DNA from: Purpureocillium takamizusanense
Lineage: Eukaryota > Ascomycota > Sordariomycetes > Hypocreales > Ophiocordycipitaceae
Direction of reading: 5' to 3'
Length of the DNA: 64,000 nt
Assembly (NCBI RefSeq): GCF_022605165.1
Contig: NC_063074.1
Location: forward strand, 1,329,501 to 1,393,500
Shown here: piece by piece, positions 11,321 through 21,262 of the stretch
How the letters are laid out: the number at the start of each line of letters is the position of its first letter
Position numbering within the stretch: position 1 is the stretch's first letter
Notes under the pieces: generated by a model
The model's database searches: none
Seen by the model: only the letters and a program-made list of their open reading frames with translations
What the model was told of the DNA's origin: nothing
Program-made: the position numbers and the translations under genes

Positions 11321-13060
11321 ATGTTCGCCGTTCCGGGCTGGTCCGTCTCGGCCGACAGCCTCAAAGCGGAGAACACCTCGTCGGCCGCGGCGACCTCGGC
11401 GCAGGGCCCGGCCGCCGGCGCAAAGTCGCGGAAGCGGAAGCGCAACGCCGAGGCCGTCACGGCGTCCAACGTCGTCGACCTGTACGAGTCGGTCGTGGAG
11501 GGTCGCAAGGCGCAGCCGCCGCCGCCGTCGTCGTCCAAGCAGCCCAAGGAGAAGCCGTCCAAGAAGGCGAGGAAGGAGGACGGCGCGGGCGGCGGCAAGA
11601 AGGCACAGGCTGAGGTGAAGAAGAGTCAGGAGCACGCGGCTGACGTCGACGGGGGAGAGGGGAAGAAGAAGGAGACGAAGCCCGAGGGGACGGAGACGGG
11701 CGAGGCTCCCAAGGAAAGCAAGAAGGACAAGAAGAAGAAGAACAAGCAAAAGGGCAACAATGAGAGCAGAGGCGCCCAACCATCAGCCACCGAGGAGGAA
11801 AAGCAGCAGTCCAGAACCGGCAACAACGATGTCAGGAATCGCGACGGGCAGCCCTCGATGCCGCCGCCCAAGCCGGCCACCAGCAGCAACAAGCTGACGC
11901 CTCTGCAGGCGTCGATGCGCGAGAAGCTCGTCTCGGCGCGGTTCCGGCATCTCAACGAGACGCTGTACACGCGGCCGTCGGAAGAGGCGTTTGAGCTGTT
12001 CCAGGAGTCGCCCGAGATGTTCGACGAGTACCACGAGGGCTTCCGCCGGCAGGTCAAGGTGTGGCCCGAGAACCCCGTCGACAGCTTCCTCGCCGACATT
12101 CGCGCGCGCGCAAAGGTCCGGCAGCCGGGCAGGCACCAGCAGCAGCAGCGTGGTGGCCGCGGCGGCGGTCGTGGACGCGGCGGACGGCAGGCATCAGCAT
12201 CGGAATCATCGCGGGGCGGTGACCTCCCCCTGCCGCGCACGGCGGGCCTCTGCACCATCGCGGACCTGGGCTGCGGAGACGCCCGGCTCGCCGAGTCGCT
12301 GCGGGCGGAGCAGGCCAAGCTCAACGTCGAGGTCAAGAGCTTCGACCTGCAGAGCCCGAGCCCGCTCGTCACGCGCGCCGACATCGCCGACCTGCCGCTG
12401 GCCGACGGCTCCGTCAACGTGGCCATCTTCTGCCTCGCCCTCATGGGCACCAACTGGATCGACTTCATCGAGGAGGCGTACCGCGTCCTGCACTGGAAGG
12501 GCGAGCTCTGGGTCGCCGAGATCAAGTCGCGCTTCGGGCCGCCCTCGGGCGCCGCCGGCAAGAGGGCTGCTGGCGGCGGCGGCGGCGTCGTGGCTCACAG
12601 CGTCGGCAACCGCAAAAAGGCGGCCGCCGCTACTACTTCCGGCAAGAAGGGCGGCAAGAAAGGCGGCGCCGGCGCCGACGACGACCCGACGGCGCTGCAC
12701 GGGCAGGACCTAGCCGTCGAGGTGGACGGCGTCGAGGACCGGCGCCGCGAGACGGACGTGTCGGCCTTTGTCGAGGCGCTGCGCCGGCGCGGCTTCGTGC
12801 TCCGCGGGGAGCGCGCCGAGGCCGTCGACATGTCGAACCGCATGTTCGTCAAGATGCACTTTATCAAGGGCGCCGCCCCGACCAAGGGCAAGGGCGTCAA
12901 GGCTGCGGCGGCGGCGGCGGCGCAGGAGGGGGGGACCAGGGGCGGCAAGAAAAAGACGTTTGCGCCCAAGTGGGATGAGGGCGACCAGGATGACGACGAG
13001 GCCGGCGTGGATGCCAGCGAGGCAGCCATTCTCAAGCCGTGTGTGTACAAGATCCGCTGA
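11321..13060 (+). CDS. RRP8: Ribosomal RNA-processing protein 8, 25S rRNA m1A methyltransferase
   Basis: Nucleolar Rossmann-fold methyltransferase; the yeast family member makes m1A645 in 25S rRNA and supports early pre-rRNA cleavage. Single exon, 579 residues. The N-terminus (FAVPGWSVSAD) and the C-terminus (LKPCVYKIR) are family hallmarks. Residues about 30-190 are a Lys/Glu-rich nucleolar-type tail. The conserved domain runs from LTPLQASMREKL (about 192) through the FRRQVKVWPENPVDSF block, the AdoMet-binding motif IADLGCGDARLAESL (about 311-325), DLPLADGSVNVAIFCLALMG (about 360-380) and the VLHWKGELWVAEIKSRF strand. Two insertions stand out: an RGG-box stretch at about 272-290 inside the domain, and Gly/Lys/Ala-rich loops at about 408-460 and 526-545. 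The ATG follows an A-rich context and suits the conserved N-terminus. It converges with DDI1. Confidence 0.95.
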   Translation: MFAVPGWSVSADSLKAENTSSAAATSAQGPAAGAKSRKRKRNAEAVTASNVVDLYESVVEGRKAQPPPPSSSKQPKEKPSKKARKEDGAGGGKKAQAEVKKSQEHAADVDGGEGKKKETKPEGTETGEAPKESKKDKKKKNKQKGNNESRGAQPSATEEEKQQSRTGNNDVRNRDGQPSMPPPKPATSSNKLTPLQASMREKLVSARFRHLNETLYTRPSEEAFELFQESPEMFDEYHEGFRRQVKVWPENPVDSFLADIRARAKVRQPGRHQQQQRGGRGGGRGRGGRQASASESSRGGDLPLPRTAGLCTIADLGCGDARLAESLRAEQAKLNVEVKSFDLQSPSPLVTRADIADLPLADGSVNVAIFCLALMGTNWIDFIEEAYRVLHWKGELWVAEIKSRFGPPSGAAGKRAAGGGGGVVAHSVGNRKKAAAATTSGKKGGKKGGAGADDDPTALHGQDLAVEVDGVEDRRRETDVSAFVEALRRRGFVLRGERAEAVDMSNRMFVKMHFIKGAAPTKGKGVKAAAAAAAQEGGTRGGKKKTFAPKWDEGDQDDDEAGVDASEAAILKPCVYKIR

Positions 13061-13502
13061 GCCGTGGAGGGAGTGATGGTGACAGGTGCCTTGTCGAAAA
13101 GAGGACATTATGGAGGAAGTCACCAGTAACCGGTCCAAGAGAGAACATTGTCATCACCAAGCTGTGGATAAGTCGACCGAGAAAAGGTCGGCAGGATACT
13201 TGATAGATAATGCAACGGCCATGCCAAGTTGTGACGCACCGAGCATGTCTTTTTTGATCTCATCACCGGCACCCCCCGACCCATGTACATTTCCCCCGCA
13301 TTGTCGTCTTTGCAGCCCAGGCTGTCCTCGGTCGCCAGGTTGCGCCTTTGTCTTTTCCGTGATTTGACCAGAGAGTAAAGAAAAACATATAAGCTACCAA
13401 AAAGCGTGCGTCGTTGACATGATGACGTTCCCTTGCCCCAAAAAGCCCAGATGCTATGCAACCGAATGCTCCCAAGATGAAACCCCGTCGCCTGCCCGCA
13501 GC
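13061..13502. other. Shared 3' region between convergent RRP8 and DDI1
   Basis: 442 bases without a coding signal; they should hold both 3' UTRs and poly(A) sites. Confidence 0.7.
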
Positions 13503-13685
13503 TCAGAAGAAAATCAAACCGGCGGCGACGTCAACATTGTCCTCGGCCGCCTGCAGCGCCTGGACAGCCTGCTCGCGGGTGGCGCCCATTGCCACCAGAC
13601 TGTCGACGTGCGCGGGAGTGACGTTTGGCGTAGCCGCCGAAGGTGCCTGAGCGGCTGGCACTGGTGCCGGCGGCGTCGGCGCAGA

Positions 13686-13722
<37 letters not shown>

Positions 13723-15033
13723 GGTGGCGGCTGTGCCTGCCCGGGCGGCATAACCACCCCAGATCGCTGTCCTATCGAGGTGCCCGCCGGGCCGGGTATC
13801 GTGGGCTCCTGAGCGGCGGCGGCCTCTTCGTCCTTGGGAATGTCGGCCTCTCCGAGGAAGGGCACCTCCTCGCCCTGGATGATGAGCTTGTCCTTGGCCA
13901 GGTCGATGGTGGCCTGGTAGCGCTTCAGCATGTCCAAGCCGAGAAGCAAGTCGGTCGACTTGCCCTCCATGACGGTGAAGCTGCATGGCAGGTGCAGCTG
14001 TCCGATCTTGATCTGGGCGGAGTGGACGCGGCCGATGATGTTTGCCGTGCCCACGCCGCGGGCGACGCCGGCAAACCTCGTGTCGACAAGGCGCATGATG
14101 CCGCATGCCTCGGCGCACGACGGAGAGATGATGGTTGCCTGCGCCCCAGAGTCGACAAAGGCCTTGACCTTGTGTCCGTTGACCTCTACATTGATGTAGA
14201 GCATGTGCACACGTCCAAACACTAGAGATATTCGTCAGCGATGCCGTGCCGCCTCCTGCCCTCGTCGCAAGCTACGCCGCAGCATGTCTGGTGGGTGAGG
14301 TGCTTACCCTCGGGGTTATGCTCCATGGCGTTTTGCAGGTTCTCCATGACGCGCTCCTGCCTAATCATGTCTTCAATCTTCCTCTGGTTCTCAATGTTGA
14401 AGGGGTCATCATTGAGGCGCTCAATCTCCCGCTGTCGCTCCAGGCGCTCTCGGCGCTCGCGGTCCTGGGCGTCTCGCAGGATGGCGGCGAAGCGGGCGGG
14501 GTCCTCGGCGGCGCTGGCCAGCTCTGGATGCTGCCTCTGCAGCTGCTGCCTCAGAGCGGGGTCACCCAGCACCTGAAGGCGTACCATCTCAGGGTCGTTG
14601 TCGCCGCCCTGGCGCGGTTGGGACTGCGTTTGCGCGGGTGCGGCCGCTGACGGGCGGGCGGCCTGCGGACGCTGAGCCTGGGCAGGTGTCGCGGCGGCGC
14701 GGGGCGGTCGTACGTGCACGGCCAACATGTCCCCATCGGCGATCTGCAGCTCCTCCATGGTCTTGGAGTCGTCCGAGATGAGGCGGCCGTTATGGTAGAT
14801 CTGTTGTGAGGCGGGCGGGATGTTGGCATCGGCCTGGATGGACTCGCGCAGGGTGGAGATGGTCATGTCGGGGAAGATGTCGAGCGTCACCAGGTTATCC
14901 TGGTTCGCGGCCTGCGGGTTGTATATGCTGAGCGTGATGCGCCTGGAGGGAGAGAGAGAGAGAGAGAAAAAGGCCGCGGGTCAGCGTCGTGGTCGGATGG
15001 TGTGACTGCGAGGTCACGGCGGCTTACTTACAT
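13503..15033 (-). CDS. DDI1: DNA damage-inducible protein 1, ubiquitin-shuttle retroviral-type aspartic protease
   Basis: Shuttle factor that carries ubiquitinated proteins to the proteasome and can cleave some of them. Model on the minus strand: 15033-15032, 14942-14308 and 14221-13503, giving 451 residues in frame. The start codon is split: AT at 15033-15032, then an 89-nt intron (GTAAGT...CCTCCAG), then G at 14942, giving M-R-I-T-L-S as expected for a beta-strand opening the ubiquitin-like domain (residues 1-75). The second intron is 14307-14222. A Gln/Arg-rich helical region precedes the protease domain, which starts near residue 213; the catalytic motif is FVDSGAQA with Asp236, and LLGLDMLKR marks the flap end. 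A polyglutamine tract (11 Q) and Pro-rich linker lead to a C-terminal UBA domain (about 411-451, [18 protein letters not shown]). It converges with RRP8. Confidence 0.95.
13692..13722 (-). repeat. CAG repeat coding polyglutamine in DDI1
   Basis: About ten CAG codons on the coding strand give a polyglutamine run in the linker between the protease and UBA domains. Confidence 0.9.
14943..15031 (-). promoter_or_regulatory. Intron splitting the DDI1 start codon (unspliced RNA reads AUG-UAA)
   Basis: The donor GTAAGTAAG overlaps the third base of the apparent ATG at 15033-15031, so an unspliced message has AUG directly followed by UAA. Splicing joins AT to G and opens the long frame. The acceptor is preceded by a (CT)n pyrimidine tract. 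Confidence 0.75.
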
Positions 15034-16072
15034 GGTGGCGGGCGACAGCTGTCCAGCGGACACCTGGGTCTGTGTCTAGGCGAAAGACGATGATGCTGCG
15101 AAGGAAGGTGTCGGAGACAATGTCTTGGACGGCAAGGCAGCTCCTCCAGTTGTGTTTGAGTGTCGTATTGCTGGCTTGGGAAACAAGAGGCGGGACGGGA
15201 GAGGAGGGAGAGGTGATGGTGGATGGAGGTTTGAAGGTCAGCAACCTACAAAGGTTGGCGAGATGCAAACGGGGTCCGCTGTTCCATCCGCCAGCAGCGC
15301 CTCCACTGCCCTCCACCTGCCGCCAGCCTGCAGCACAGGGCGGGCAGGGGTGCTTGCGGACGGGCAGCTAACGCTAGGTACTAAGTAATTGAACGCCCAG
15401 GGCAGTCCGTCCAGTGGCCTGGGCTGCCAGTACCTTGCCTACCTTACTGCAGGGCGCAGCGTACCTGGGGTGGTTGCCCGTGCTTGCGGTGTTCCGCCCG
15501 CCGCTGTGGCCCCACCGGGACGGAAGGGAGGCGGGGGGGGGACGGCAACAGCAGCTCTGGAGGCGGTGACGACACCGCAAGGCAACCTGGGACTGGGCTG
15601 AGGTGGGCTGCTGACAGAGATGGGAGCTTTTCTGGGGCGCCGCTAGCTAATTATACTGGACATGGAAAGGCATGGAACGGCATCGGAACTTCCACCTCTT
15701 CCTTTTACTATTCCATCAATGTCATTTGTTCAGGCCATCAACAACACTCACTCTTCTGTCCAGCCGATAAGCCACACTTGGAGCTGCACCTTTCCATTCC
15801 ATCCAAACTGCGTTCAACATCCATCACCGCGACGATGCCATGCCGTAACTGCTGCCGCCACTCACGACTGCCGCTCCACAGCTAGAGATTTCCCTCGTTT
15901 CTGCGTGATACCTCCATTGCACAGTCGCCTCATGCCGCGCGATCAGCCATGCAAGACAAGACGTTGCTGGCTAACGCTCCATGGATAGGCCTCCCTCGTT
16001 TGTGCTTGATGCGTCCATGGCCGTCGCGTTTGCCCCGTCCAGATCCCTTCCCCTGCCATGCATGGCCTCTGG
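15034..16072. other. Intergenic region upstream of DDI1
   Basis: About 1.0 kb with no recognisable gene. It should contain the DDI1 promoter and leader and the 3' UTR of the neighbouring minus-strand gene. It includes a G-run near 15533 and GGTACTAAG/TACCTTACC-type motifs near 15375-15445. Confidence 0.65.
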
Positions 16073-17077
16073 TCAAAAGGCAACGCTGCGGACGTAGTTC
16101 CTGAACCACAAGTACCAGGTTCGCGGCTGGTCAATAGCCATGCGGGCATCTTGGACTTGGACCGCTGCATCGTGAATGACGGCGCTCGCCTCGGCCCGTT
16201 GGTCGTCAGAGACGTGCGGGAGCAGCCTGTCCTGCACCGCAATGTTGTCGTCAGCGACCTGGAGCAGCCTTCTGGCATGGGCCGCGCTGTCGCGAAGGCT
16301 CACGGCCATGCCAATGTCCACCTCGTGCGGGTTGGACCTTGCCTGCAACGCGAACCGTGCCCCAACGTCCCTGGTCCTTGACACCGCCTCGTCAAGCTCT
16401 TCGATGGCCTGCGCCGTCTCCACGTGCGCCGCCACGAAGGGTGCGTACGTTATCACCCCGGCTACGGCCACGCCTGCCACGGCCACGCCGAGCACCACGA
16501 GGCCTCGTGCGCCCCCATCTAGCTCCTCCATCTGCACCACGGCCTTGGACGTGTCAATGCGCCGGTCCTTGGGAGGCTTCTTGAGCTCGTCGAGGACGTT
16601 GGCTCTCTCCCGTTGCACGGTTTCGTGGGCCTCGCCGGCTAGCTCTGCCGCCTCGCCGAGATGCTTGAGCGTGCGCTGGAGCGCCTCGGTGTATGGTCCC
16701 TGGTGTTTGCCCCGGGTATCCAGGACGTCAGGGAGACCCTCGACGACGAGCCCGCTCCTTTCAAATTTTGGGTTCTGAGCAGTCTTGCGGGCGTTGTCAA
16801 GGTGCACCCATGAGCTTCTCGCTGACGCGTCACTGTCGTGAATGCCCGCTGTCAGCGAGGCGTTTGGCGGTTTTTGCTTGGAAGCCTTGAGCCTGCCGAT
16901 GTAGTCTTTGTAGCAGACGGTGCTGCTGGTAGCTTCTCGGAGTAGGTCCTCGACCTGCTGATGATATGTCCTCAGAAGACCGTTTGGAGTCTCGTCGCGC
17001 GGACCACCCGTGGATACACAGGAGGCGCCACCCATCAAGGCCACAAGGAGCGGCATGGTCATGGAGGGGAAGAGCAT
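16073..17077 (-). CDS. Unrecognised secreted or membrane helical protein with glycine/alanine-rich hydrophobic segment
   Basis: I do not recognise the family. The frame is open up to a Met at 17164, but I prefer the Met at 17077 (334 residues) because it begins a typical signal peptide: MLFPSMTMPLLVALMGGASC, with likely cleavage near residue 20. The mature part is mostly helical and charged, with repeated Ala/Glu/Arg patterns in long helices (about 35-75, 120-165, 215-330). They are interrupted by one strongly hydrophobic 25-28-residue stretch (about 189-216) built on GVAVAG repeats, which could be a membrane segment or a buried hairpin. Two Cys remain after the signal peptide region (including VCYKD). 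A long helix-hydrophobic hairpin-long helix layout resembles several membrane-inserting or coiled-coil families, but no specific function is supported. No introns are needed. The nearest upstream gene is over 1.7 kb away. Confidence 0.65.
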   Translation of the reverse strand: MLFPSMTMPLLVALMGGASCVSTGGPRDETPNGLLRTYHQQVEDLLREATSSTVCYKDYIGRLKASKQKPPNASLTAGIHDSDASARSSWVHLDNARKTAQNPKFERSGLVVEGLPDVLDTRGKHQGPYTEALQRTLKHLGEAAELAGEAHETVQRERANVLDELKKPPKDRRIDTSKAVVQMEELDGGARGLVVLGVAVAGVAVAGVITYAPFVAAHVETAQAIEELDEAVSRTRDVGARFALQARSNPHEVDIGMAVSLRDSAAHARRLLQVADDNIAVQDRLLPHVSDDQRAEASAVIHDAAVQVQDARMAIDQPRTWYLWFRNYVRSVAF

Positions 17078-17500
17078 CGTGCGAATGTAGAGTACAAAGC
17101 GACGTACGTTGCGTTGGTATGTTAGGTTCTGATAATCCGCATGGAACACGACACTCGGTAACAAGTGGAAACGTACGTAGGCCGCAGCGTGAGACGGCGG
17201 TTGCGCTGTTCAAACGAAGAAAGAAACCGGTGGCATGTTGGCAGCCCTCCTTCAAGCCTTTTATCATGGGCGGTGCACGCGTGGGAGCGTTATCCCGCGT
17301 GTTATGTGCGCTTGCCTCTAGTATATGATCGGAGTGACAATATCGGTCCGCTGCAAATACTCCCTATACGTAACACCATTATTCGGAGCCCGTGGGGTAT
17401 TCCTGCCCCGGCTTGCGTGAGGCACCTATGGACCATCGCTGCGGTGACATTGACATTGTTGCATCGACGCGGCGCTGAACTTTGTTGCAAGCATTGACTG

Positions 17501-17524
17501 GTGATGATGATGATGATGATGATG
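17501..17524. repeat. (GAT)n trinucleotide repeat
   Basis: Seven to eight tandem GAT units; non-coding. Confidence 0.85.
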
Positions 17525-18649
17525 CCCTCGCAACCACTCTTTGGAACCTAGGCGCTCGCTCGTTCACTGCTCAATGACGGCTGCGGCGCGTATGCCGGCT
17601 CCCTCTAAGCAATGTCTGCGAAATGGCGCAACGGCGTTTACGATTGAGGACCATGATGTAGATGGCTGGTTGGCTGCGACGACGCACAACTCGCCTGCGT
17701 AGGTTGTTGATCCGGGAAGGCGTCGATACGTGTCACTTGCAGAATAGACTCTGTAGGAAGGAATCCAAGCCTGTGTTGCCCACGACGATGCATCGGTCCC
17801 TCCCATGCGGGCCATCCCACATGGGAACAGTCGAAAAGACAAGGAAGAGCAAAGAAAAACAAGAGCATGAACTGCCATCTTCCTTCATGTCACGCGGCTC
17901 GTGGCCTGTTTCTCCCCCTCTCTCTCCCTCTGTGGCGACCAATAGACCCAAGCTGCAAAGGCAAGATAGCCCAGGCGGTCTAGCGCTTTCCCAACGCAAG
18001 AAACAAGTCCATGACGTTGACGGTTGCCATGCCAGTCCCTCCGAAAGGGGGGGGGGGAGGGCTCCTTTCTAATGTCCGAAAATGTGTTTCGGCGATGAGG
18101 ATCGGAGATGGCTTGGGCGGCGTTACGTTGGGCGGGGAGGGAGCGCTAGGACTTAAGGAGCCCGCAAACGAGTCCGAGCAACGGGCGGACTTGAGGGTAT
18201 TATTACTGGTACTCAACGTAGGAATAGCAGCAGCCGGCACCTTATGCACCTACCTAAAAGCGATGTGTAACTGCTGACTGACTGGGCTTATTACTACGTC
18301 CTGTAATGGCATTCTTGCGGGCAGGCTGGGGTTTGTTGCGTCGTCCGTGGAGTTTTTTATTTTAGACTTTTGCCGGGGGAGGGGCGGGCCCGACGACGTC
18401 GGAGTGGGGCCGAAACGACAGTCGTAGCGGTACGCAGCCAGCGCCGACAAGCAAACATAGGCCGATGCTCGATCTGCCCGTGCGTGCGTGGTCATCTAAT
18501 CATGACGTTCATGGTCATGGAGATACATGGAGATACCGGGAGATGTATTATGCAGCTGGTTGCTGCCACCGGGGTTAGCATCTGCTTAGAAATGGGAGTC
18601 GACCAGAGGCCTTGACGCGTGCGTATACAGTTCTCTTACACGAAGTAGG

Positions 18650-18671
18650 ATATATATATATATATATATAT
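18650..18671. repeat. (TA)11 tract upstream of the aldo/keto reductase
   Basis: An unbroken TATA run ends about 180 bases before the reductase ATG. It could serve as an extended TATA element or nucleosome-free site; this is inference from position only. Confidence 0.8.
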
Positions 18672-18852
18672 GAAGCAGTGTTTTGCGTAGAAGAGATTCG
18701 TAGAGTACTGGCATAGTAGCCTCATCGTGTTCTACTATTATACCCAAGTACGCCCCCTTTTTTGCCAATATCAGGCGGCATCAGAAGCCCAGTCAGTCAG
18801 TTCAGGGGGGTAAAGAGAGTCTCCAAGTTCATCCACATCTTCGTACATCATC

Positions 18853-20007
18853 ATGGCAGAGGTCATCTTCGGCGCGGCCCCCGAACCCAAGACGGAGCTC
18901 GGGCGGTACCGCATCCTCTCGTCGACGGCGGGGATCCGCGTGTCGCCGCTGCAGCTCGGGGCCATGTCGGTGGGCGACGCGTGGGCGGGCTTCATGGGCT
19001 CCATGTCCAAGGAGCAGTCGTTTGCGCTGCTCGACCACTTCGCCGAGGCCGGGGGCAACTTCATCGACACGGCCAACAACTACCAGGCCGAGCAGTCCGA
19101 GGCCTGGATCGGCGAGTGGATGGCGGCGCGCGGGAACCGCGACCAGATGGTCGTCGCCACCAAGTACACGACCGACTACAAGTCGTACGCCCTGGGCAAG
19201 GGCCGCGCCCCCAACCACTGCGGCAACTCGCGCCGGAGCATGCGCGTCAGCCTGCGCGACTCGCTGCGCAAGCTGCGCACCGACTGGGTCGACATCCTCT
19301 ACCTGCACTGGTGGGACTTCACCACCTCGGTCCGCGAGATCATGGACGCCCTGCACGTCCTCGTCCAGCAGGGCCAGGTCCTCTACCTCGGCGCCTCGGA
19401 CACGCCCGCCTGGCTCGTCGCCGCCGCCAACGAGTACGCCCTCGCCCACGGCAAGACGCCCTTTAGCATCTACCAGGGCCGCTGGAACGTCATGCGCCGC
19501 GACTTTGAGCGCGACATCATCCCCCTCGCCCGCCACTACGGCATGGCCCTCGCCCCCTGGGACGTCCTCGGCGGCGGCAAGTTCCAGACCAGGCGCGCCA
19601 TCGAGGAGCGCAGGCAGCGCGGCGAGGGCCTGCGTAACATCTTCTCCGCCGACCAGAGCGACGACGAGAGGCGCGTGAGCGAGGCCCTCGAGGCCGTCGC
19701 CCGCGAGCTCGGCGTCGAGTCCATCACCGCCGTCGCCCTCGCCTACGTCAGGGCCAAGGCGCACAACGTCTTCCCCCTCGTCGGCGGCCGCAAGATCGAG
19801 CATCTCGACGACAACATCCGCGCCCTGAGCATCAAGTTGACCCCGGCCCAGGTCGAGTTCCTCGAGGGCGTCACCAGCTTCGACATTGGCTTCCCCAACG
19901 ACTTCATCGGCCCGGACCCCCACGTGACGGGCAAGTTTACCGGGCTGGCGGCCGCCAACGCGCCGTTGCAAGTCGAGCTGGAGCCCAAGCCCGTAGGCCT
20001 GGCGTGA
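18853..20007 (+). CDS. Aldo/keto reductase (aryl-alcohol dehydrogenase / norsolorinate reductase-like)
   Basis: Predicted NADPH-dependent cytosolic oxidoreductase of the AKR superfamily that reduces aldehydes or ketones, closest in style to fungal aryl-alcohol dehydrogenases and NorA-like enzymes. Single exon, 384 residues, a usual length for this subgroup. The AKR catalytic tetrad is visible: Asp72 and Tyr77 (FIDTANNY), Lys104 (VATKYTTDY) and His152 (LYLHWWD). The GxxS signature (LYLGASDTPAWLV) and the cofactor-binding C-terminal part (VFPLVGGRKIEHLDDNI) are present. The ATG lies in a good context (CATCATCATGGCAG), about 180 bases after a TA tract. The neighbours are housekeeping genes, not a biosynthetic cluster, so a secondary-metabolite role is not indicated. 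The natural substrate cannot be deduced. It converges with OPRT. Confidence 0.93.
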   Translation: MAEVIFGAAPEPKTELGRYRILSSTAGIRVSPLQLGAMSVGDAWAGFMGSMSKEQSFALLDHFAEAGGNFIDTANNYQAEQSEAWIGEWMAARGNRDQMVVATKYTTDYKSYALGKGRAPNHCGNSRRSMRVSLRDSLRKLRTDWVDILYLHWWDFTTSVREIMDALHVLVQQGQVLYLGASDTPAWLVAAANEYALAHGKTPFSIYQGRWNVMRRDFERDIIPLARHYGMALAPWDVLGGGKFQTRRAIEERRQRGEGLRNIFSADQSDDERRVSEALEAVARELGVESITAVALAYVRAKAHNVFPLVGGRKIEHLDDNIRALSIKLTPAQVEFLEGVTSFDIGFPNDFIGPDPHVTGKFTGLAAANAPLQVELEPKPVGLA

Positions 20008-20557
20008 CGGACGGCGGTCCGCTTATAAGTAGTAGTGAATAATGAAAGTGTTTTGGTTCATCAAGATGTATCGTCTGGTTCTCTGAAACGCCTTCTGGTG
20101 AGCATCGAGACAGGTGTTGTAGACGTTGAATGTGAGCTTTCACCAGCTCATTGCGGACGTGTCCGGCACGGCTGTCGTGGTGGTTCACCACTTCTGCATG
20201 ATATGTCATTGCACCACCCTCTCCATCACTCCCACGCACAGGTCCTGACCCGACAAAACATACCTGACGAGACTGACGAGACATGGCCGACGCAACGCAG
20301 TGGTGTGTGCCCGACGCAATCCCTACCCGACGCCAGGTACACACATACCTCACGCAGCCGTCCCTTGTCTATTATGAAACGGCGCGACCCAAATTTTTAT
20401 AGGCCTGATTTATCGAGAGAAATCTTTGGTTCTTAGACCCCTCGTTCGGCTGACCTTTTTCCTACGTCTCTCCCACAAGGCGGCTACAACTATACCCACC
20501 CTCTCTCTACCTATAGATGCCCTATGTACAGCAACCATTGGGGAAAAAAACCACCTC
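20008..20557. other. Convergent 3' region, aldo/keto reductase and OPRT
   Basis: 550 bases with no gene signal; expected to hold the two 3' UTRs. A CAAATTTTTATAGG stretch near 20390-20403 is AT-rich relative to its surroundings and could be a poly(A) site. Confidence 0.6.
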
Positions 20558-21262
20558 TCAGTCCGTCGCCTTGTACTTTCGGCGGTACTCCTCGGTGCGC
20601 TGCACGTCCTCGGCGGTCGCGAAGCCCTGCATGCCGGCAATGATGTCGTCGAGGGTCAGGATGGCGAAGATGGGGATGCCGTACTCCTTGCGCAGCTCGC
20701 CGATGGCGCTGGGGCCGGGCTTGGAGTCGTCGCCGTCGGCGGCGGGGAGCTTCTCCATGCGGTCGAGGGCGACGACGATGCCGGCGACGATGCCGCCCTC
20801 CTTGCGGATCTTGTCGATGGCGTCGCGCTTGGCGGTGCCGGCGGTGATGACGTCGTCGACGATGAGCACGCGCTTGCCCCGGAGTGGCGCGCCGACAATG
20901 TTGCCGCCCTCGCCGTGGTCCTTGGCCTCCTTGCGGTCAAACGAGTACGAGACGCGGTCGAGGTTGGCCGGCGCCTGCTCGCCGAGCTTGATGGCGATGG
21001 CCGAGCACAGCGGGATGCCCTTGTAGGCCGGGCCAAAGACGATGTCGAAGTCGAGGCCGTCGCGCTGCTGCGCGTCGATGATGGTCTGCGCAAACGCCGA
21101 CGAGATGGCCCCGGCGAGGCGCGCCGTGTGGAACTCGCCCGCGTTGAAGAAGTAGGGCGATATCCGCTTCGACTTGAGCTCGAAGCTGCCGAACTTGAGC
21201 ACGCCGCCGTCGATGGCGGCCTTGAGGAAGTCTTGCTTGTAGGCGGGGAGTTGGGACGTCAT
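20558..21262 (-). CDS. URA5: Orotate phosphoribosyltransferase
   Basis: Fifth enzyme of de novo pyrimidine synthesis: joins orotate and PRPP to give orotidine 5'-phosphate; cytosolic homodimer. Single exon, 234 residues, the usual fungal length. The N-terminal hood ([21 protein letters not shown]) is followed by [15 protein letters not shown], the flexible catalytic loop [11 protein letters not shown] (110-120) and the PRPP-binding loop [13 protein letters not shown] (131-143). All expected acidic and glycine residues of the PRPP motif are intact. The start ATG at 21262 gives the conserved opening and follows an A/T-rich leader. It diverges from NOG1 with about 650 bases between the two starts and converges with the aldo/keto reductase. 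Ascomycete naming differs (URA5, pyrE-type). Confidence 0.97.
   Translation of the reverse strand: MTSQLPAYKQDFLKAAIDGGVLKFGSFELKSKRISPYFFNAGEFHTARLAGAISSAFAQTIIDAQQRDGLDFDIVFGPAYKGIPLCSAIAIKLGEQAPANLDRVSYSFDRKEAKDHGEGGNIVGAPLRGKRVLIVDDVITAGTAKRDAIDKIRKEGGIVAGIVVALDRMEKLPAADGDDSKPGPSAIGELRKEYGIPIFAILTLDDIIAGMQGFATAEDVQRTEEYRRKYKATD

Larger units (their letters stand above)
17078..18852. other. Intergenic region between divergent helical-protein gene and aldo/keto reductase
   Basis: About 1.8 kb with no gene recognised. It contains a (GAT)n tract at 17501-17524, a G-run near 18047-18059 and the (TA)n tract at 18650-18671. Both flanking promoters must lie here. Confidence 0.65.

Noticed and set aside
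17078..17164. Upstream Met (17164) for the helical signal-peptide protein
   Set aside because: It would bury the signal peptide behind 29 residues; the downstream Met gives a standard secretory start.
18762..20007. Secondary-metabolite cluster around the NorA-like reductase
   Set aside because: Neighbours are housekeeping genes (OPRT, NOG1, DDI1); no synthase, P450 or pathway regulator is adjacent.
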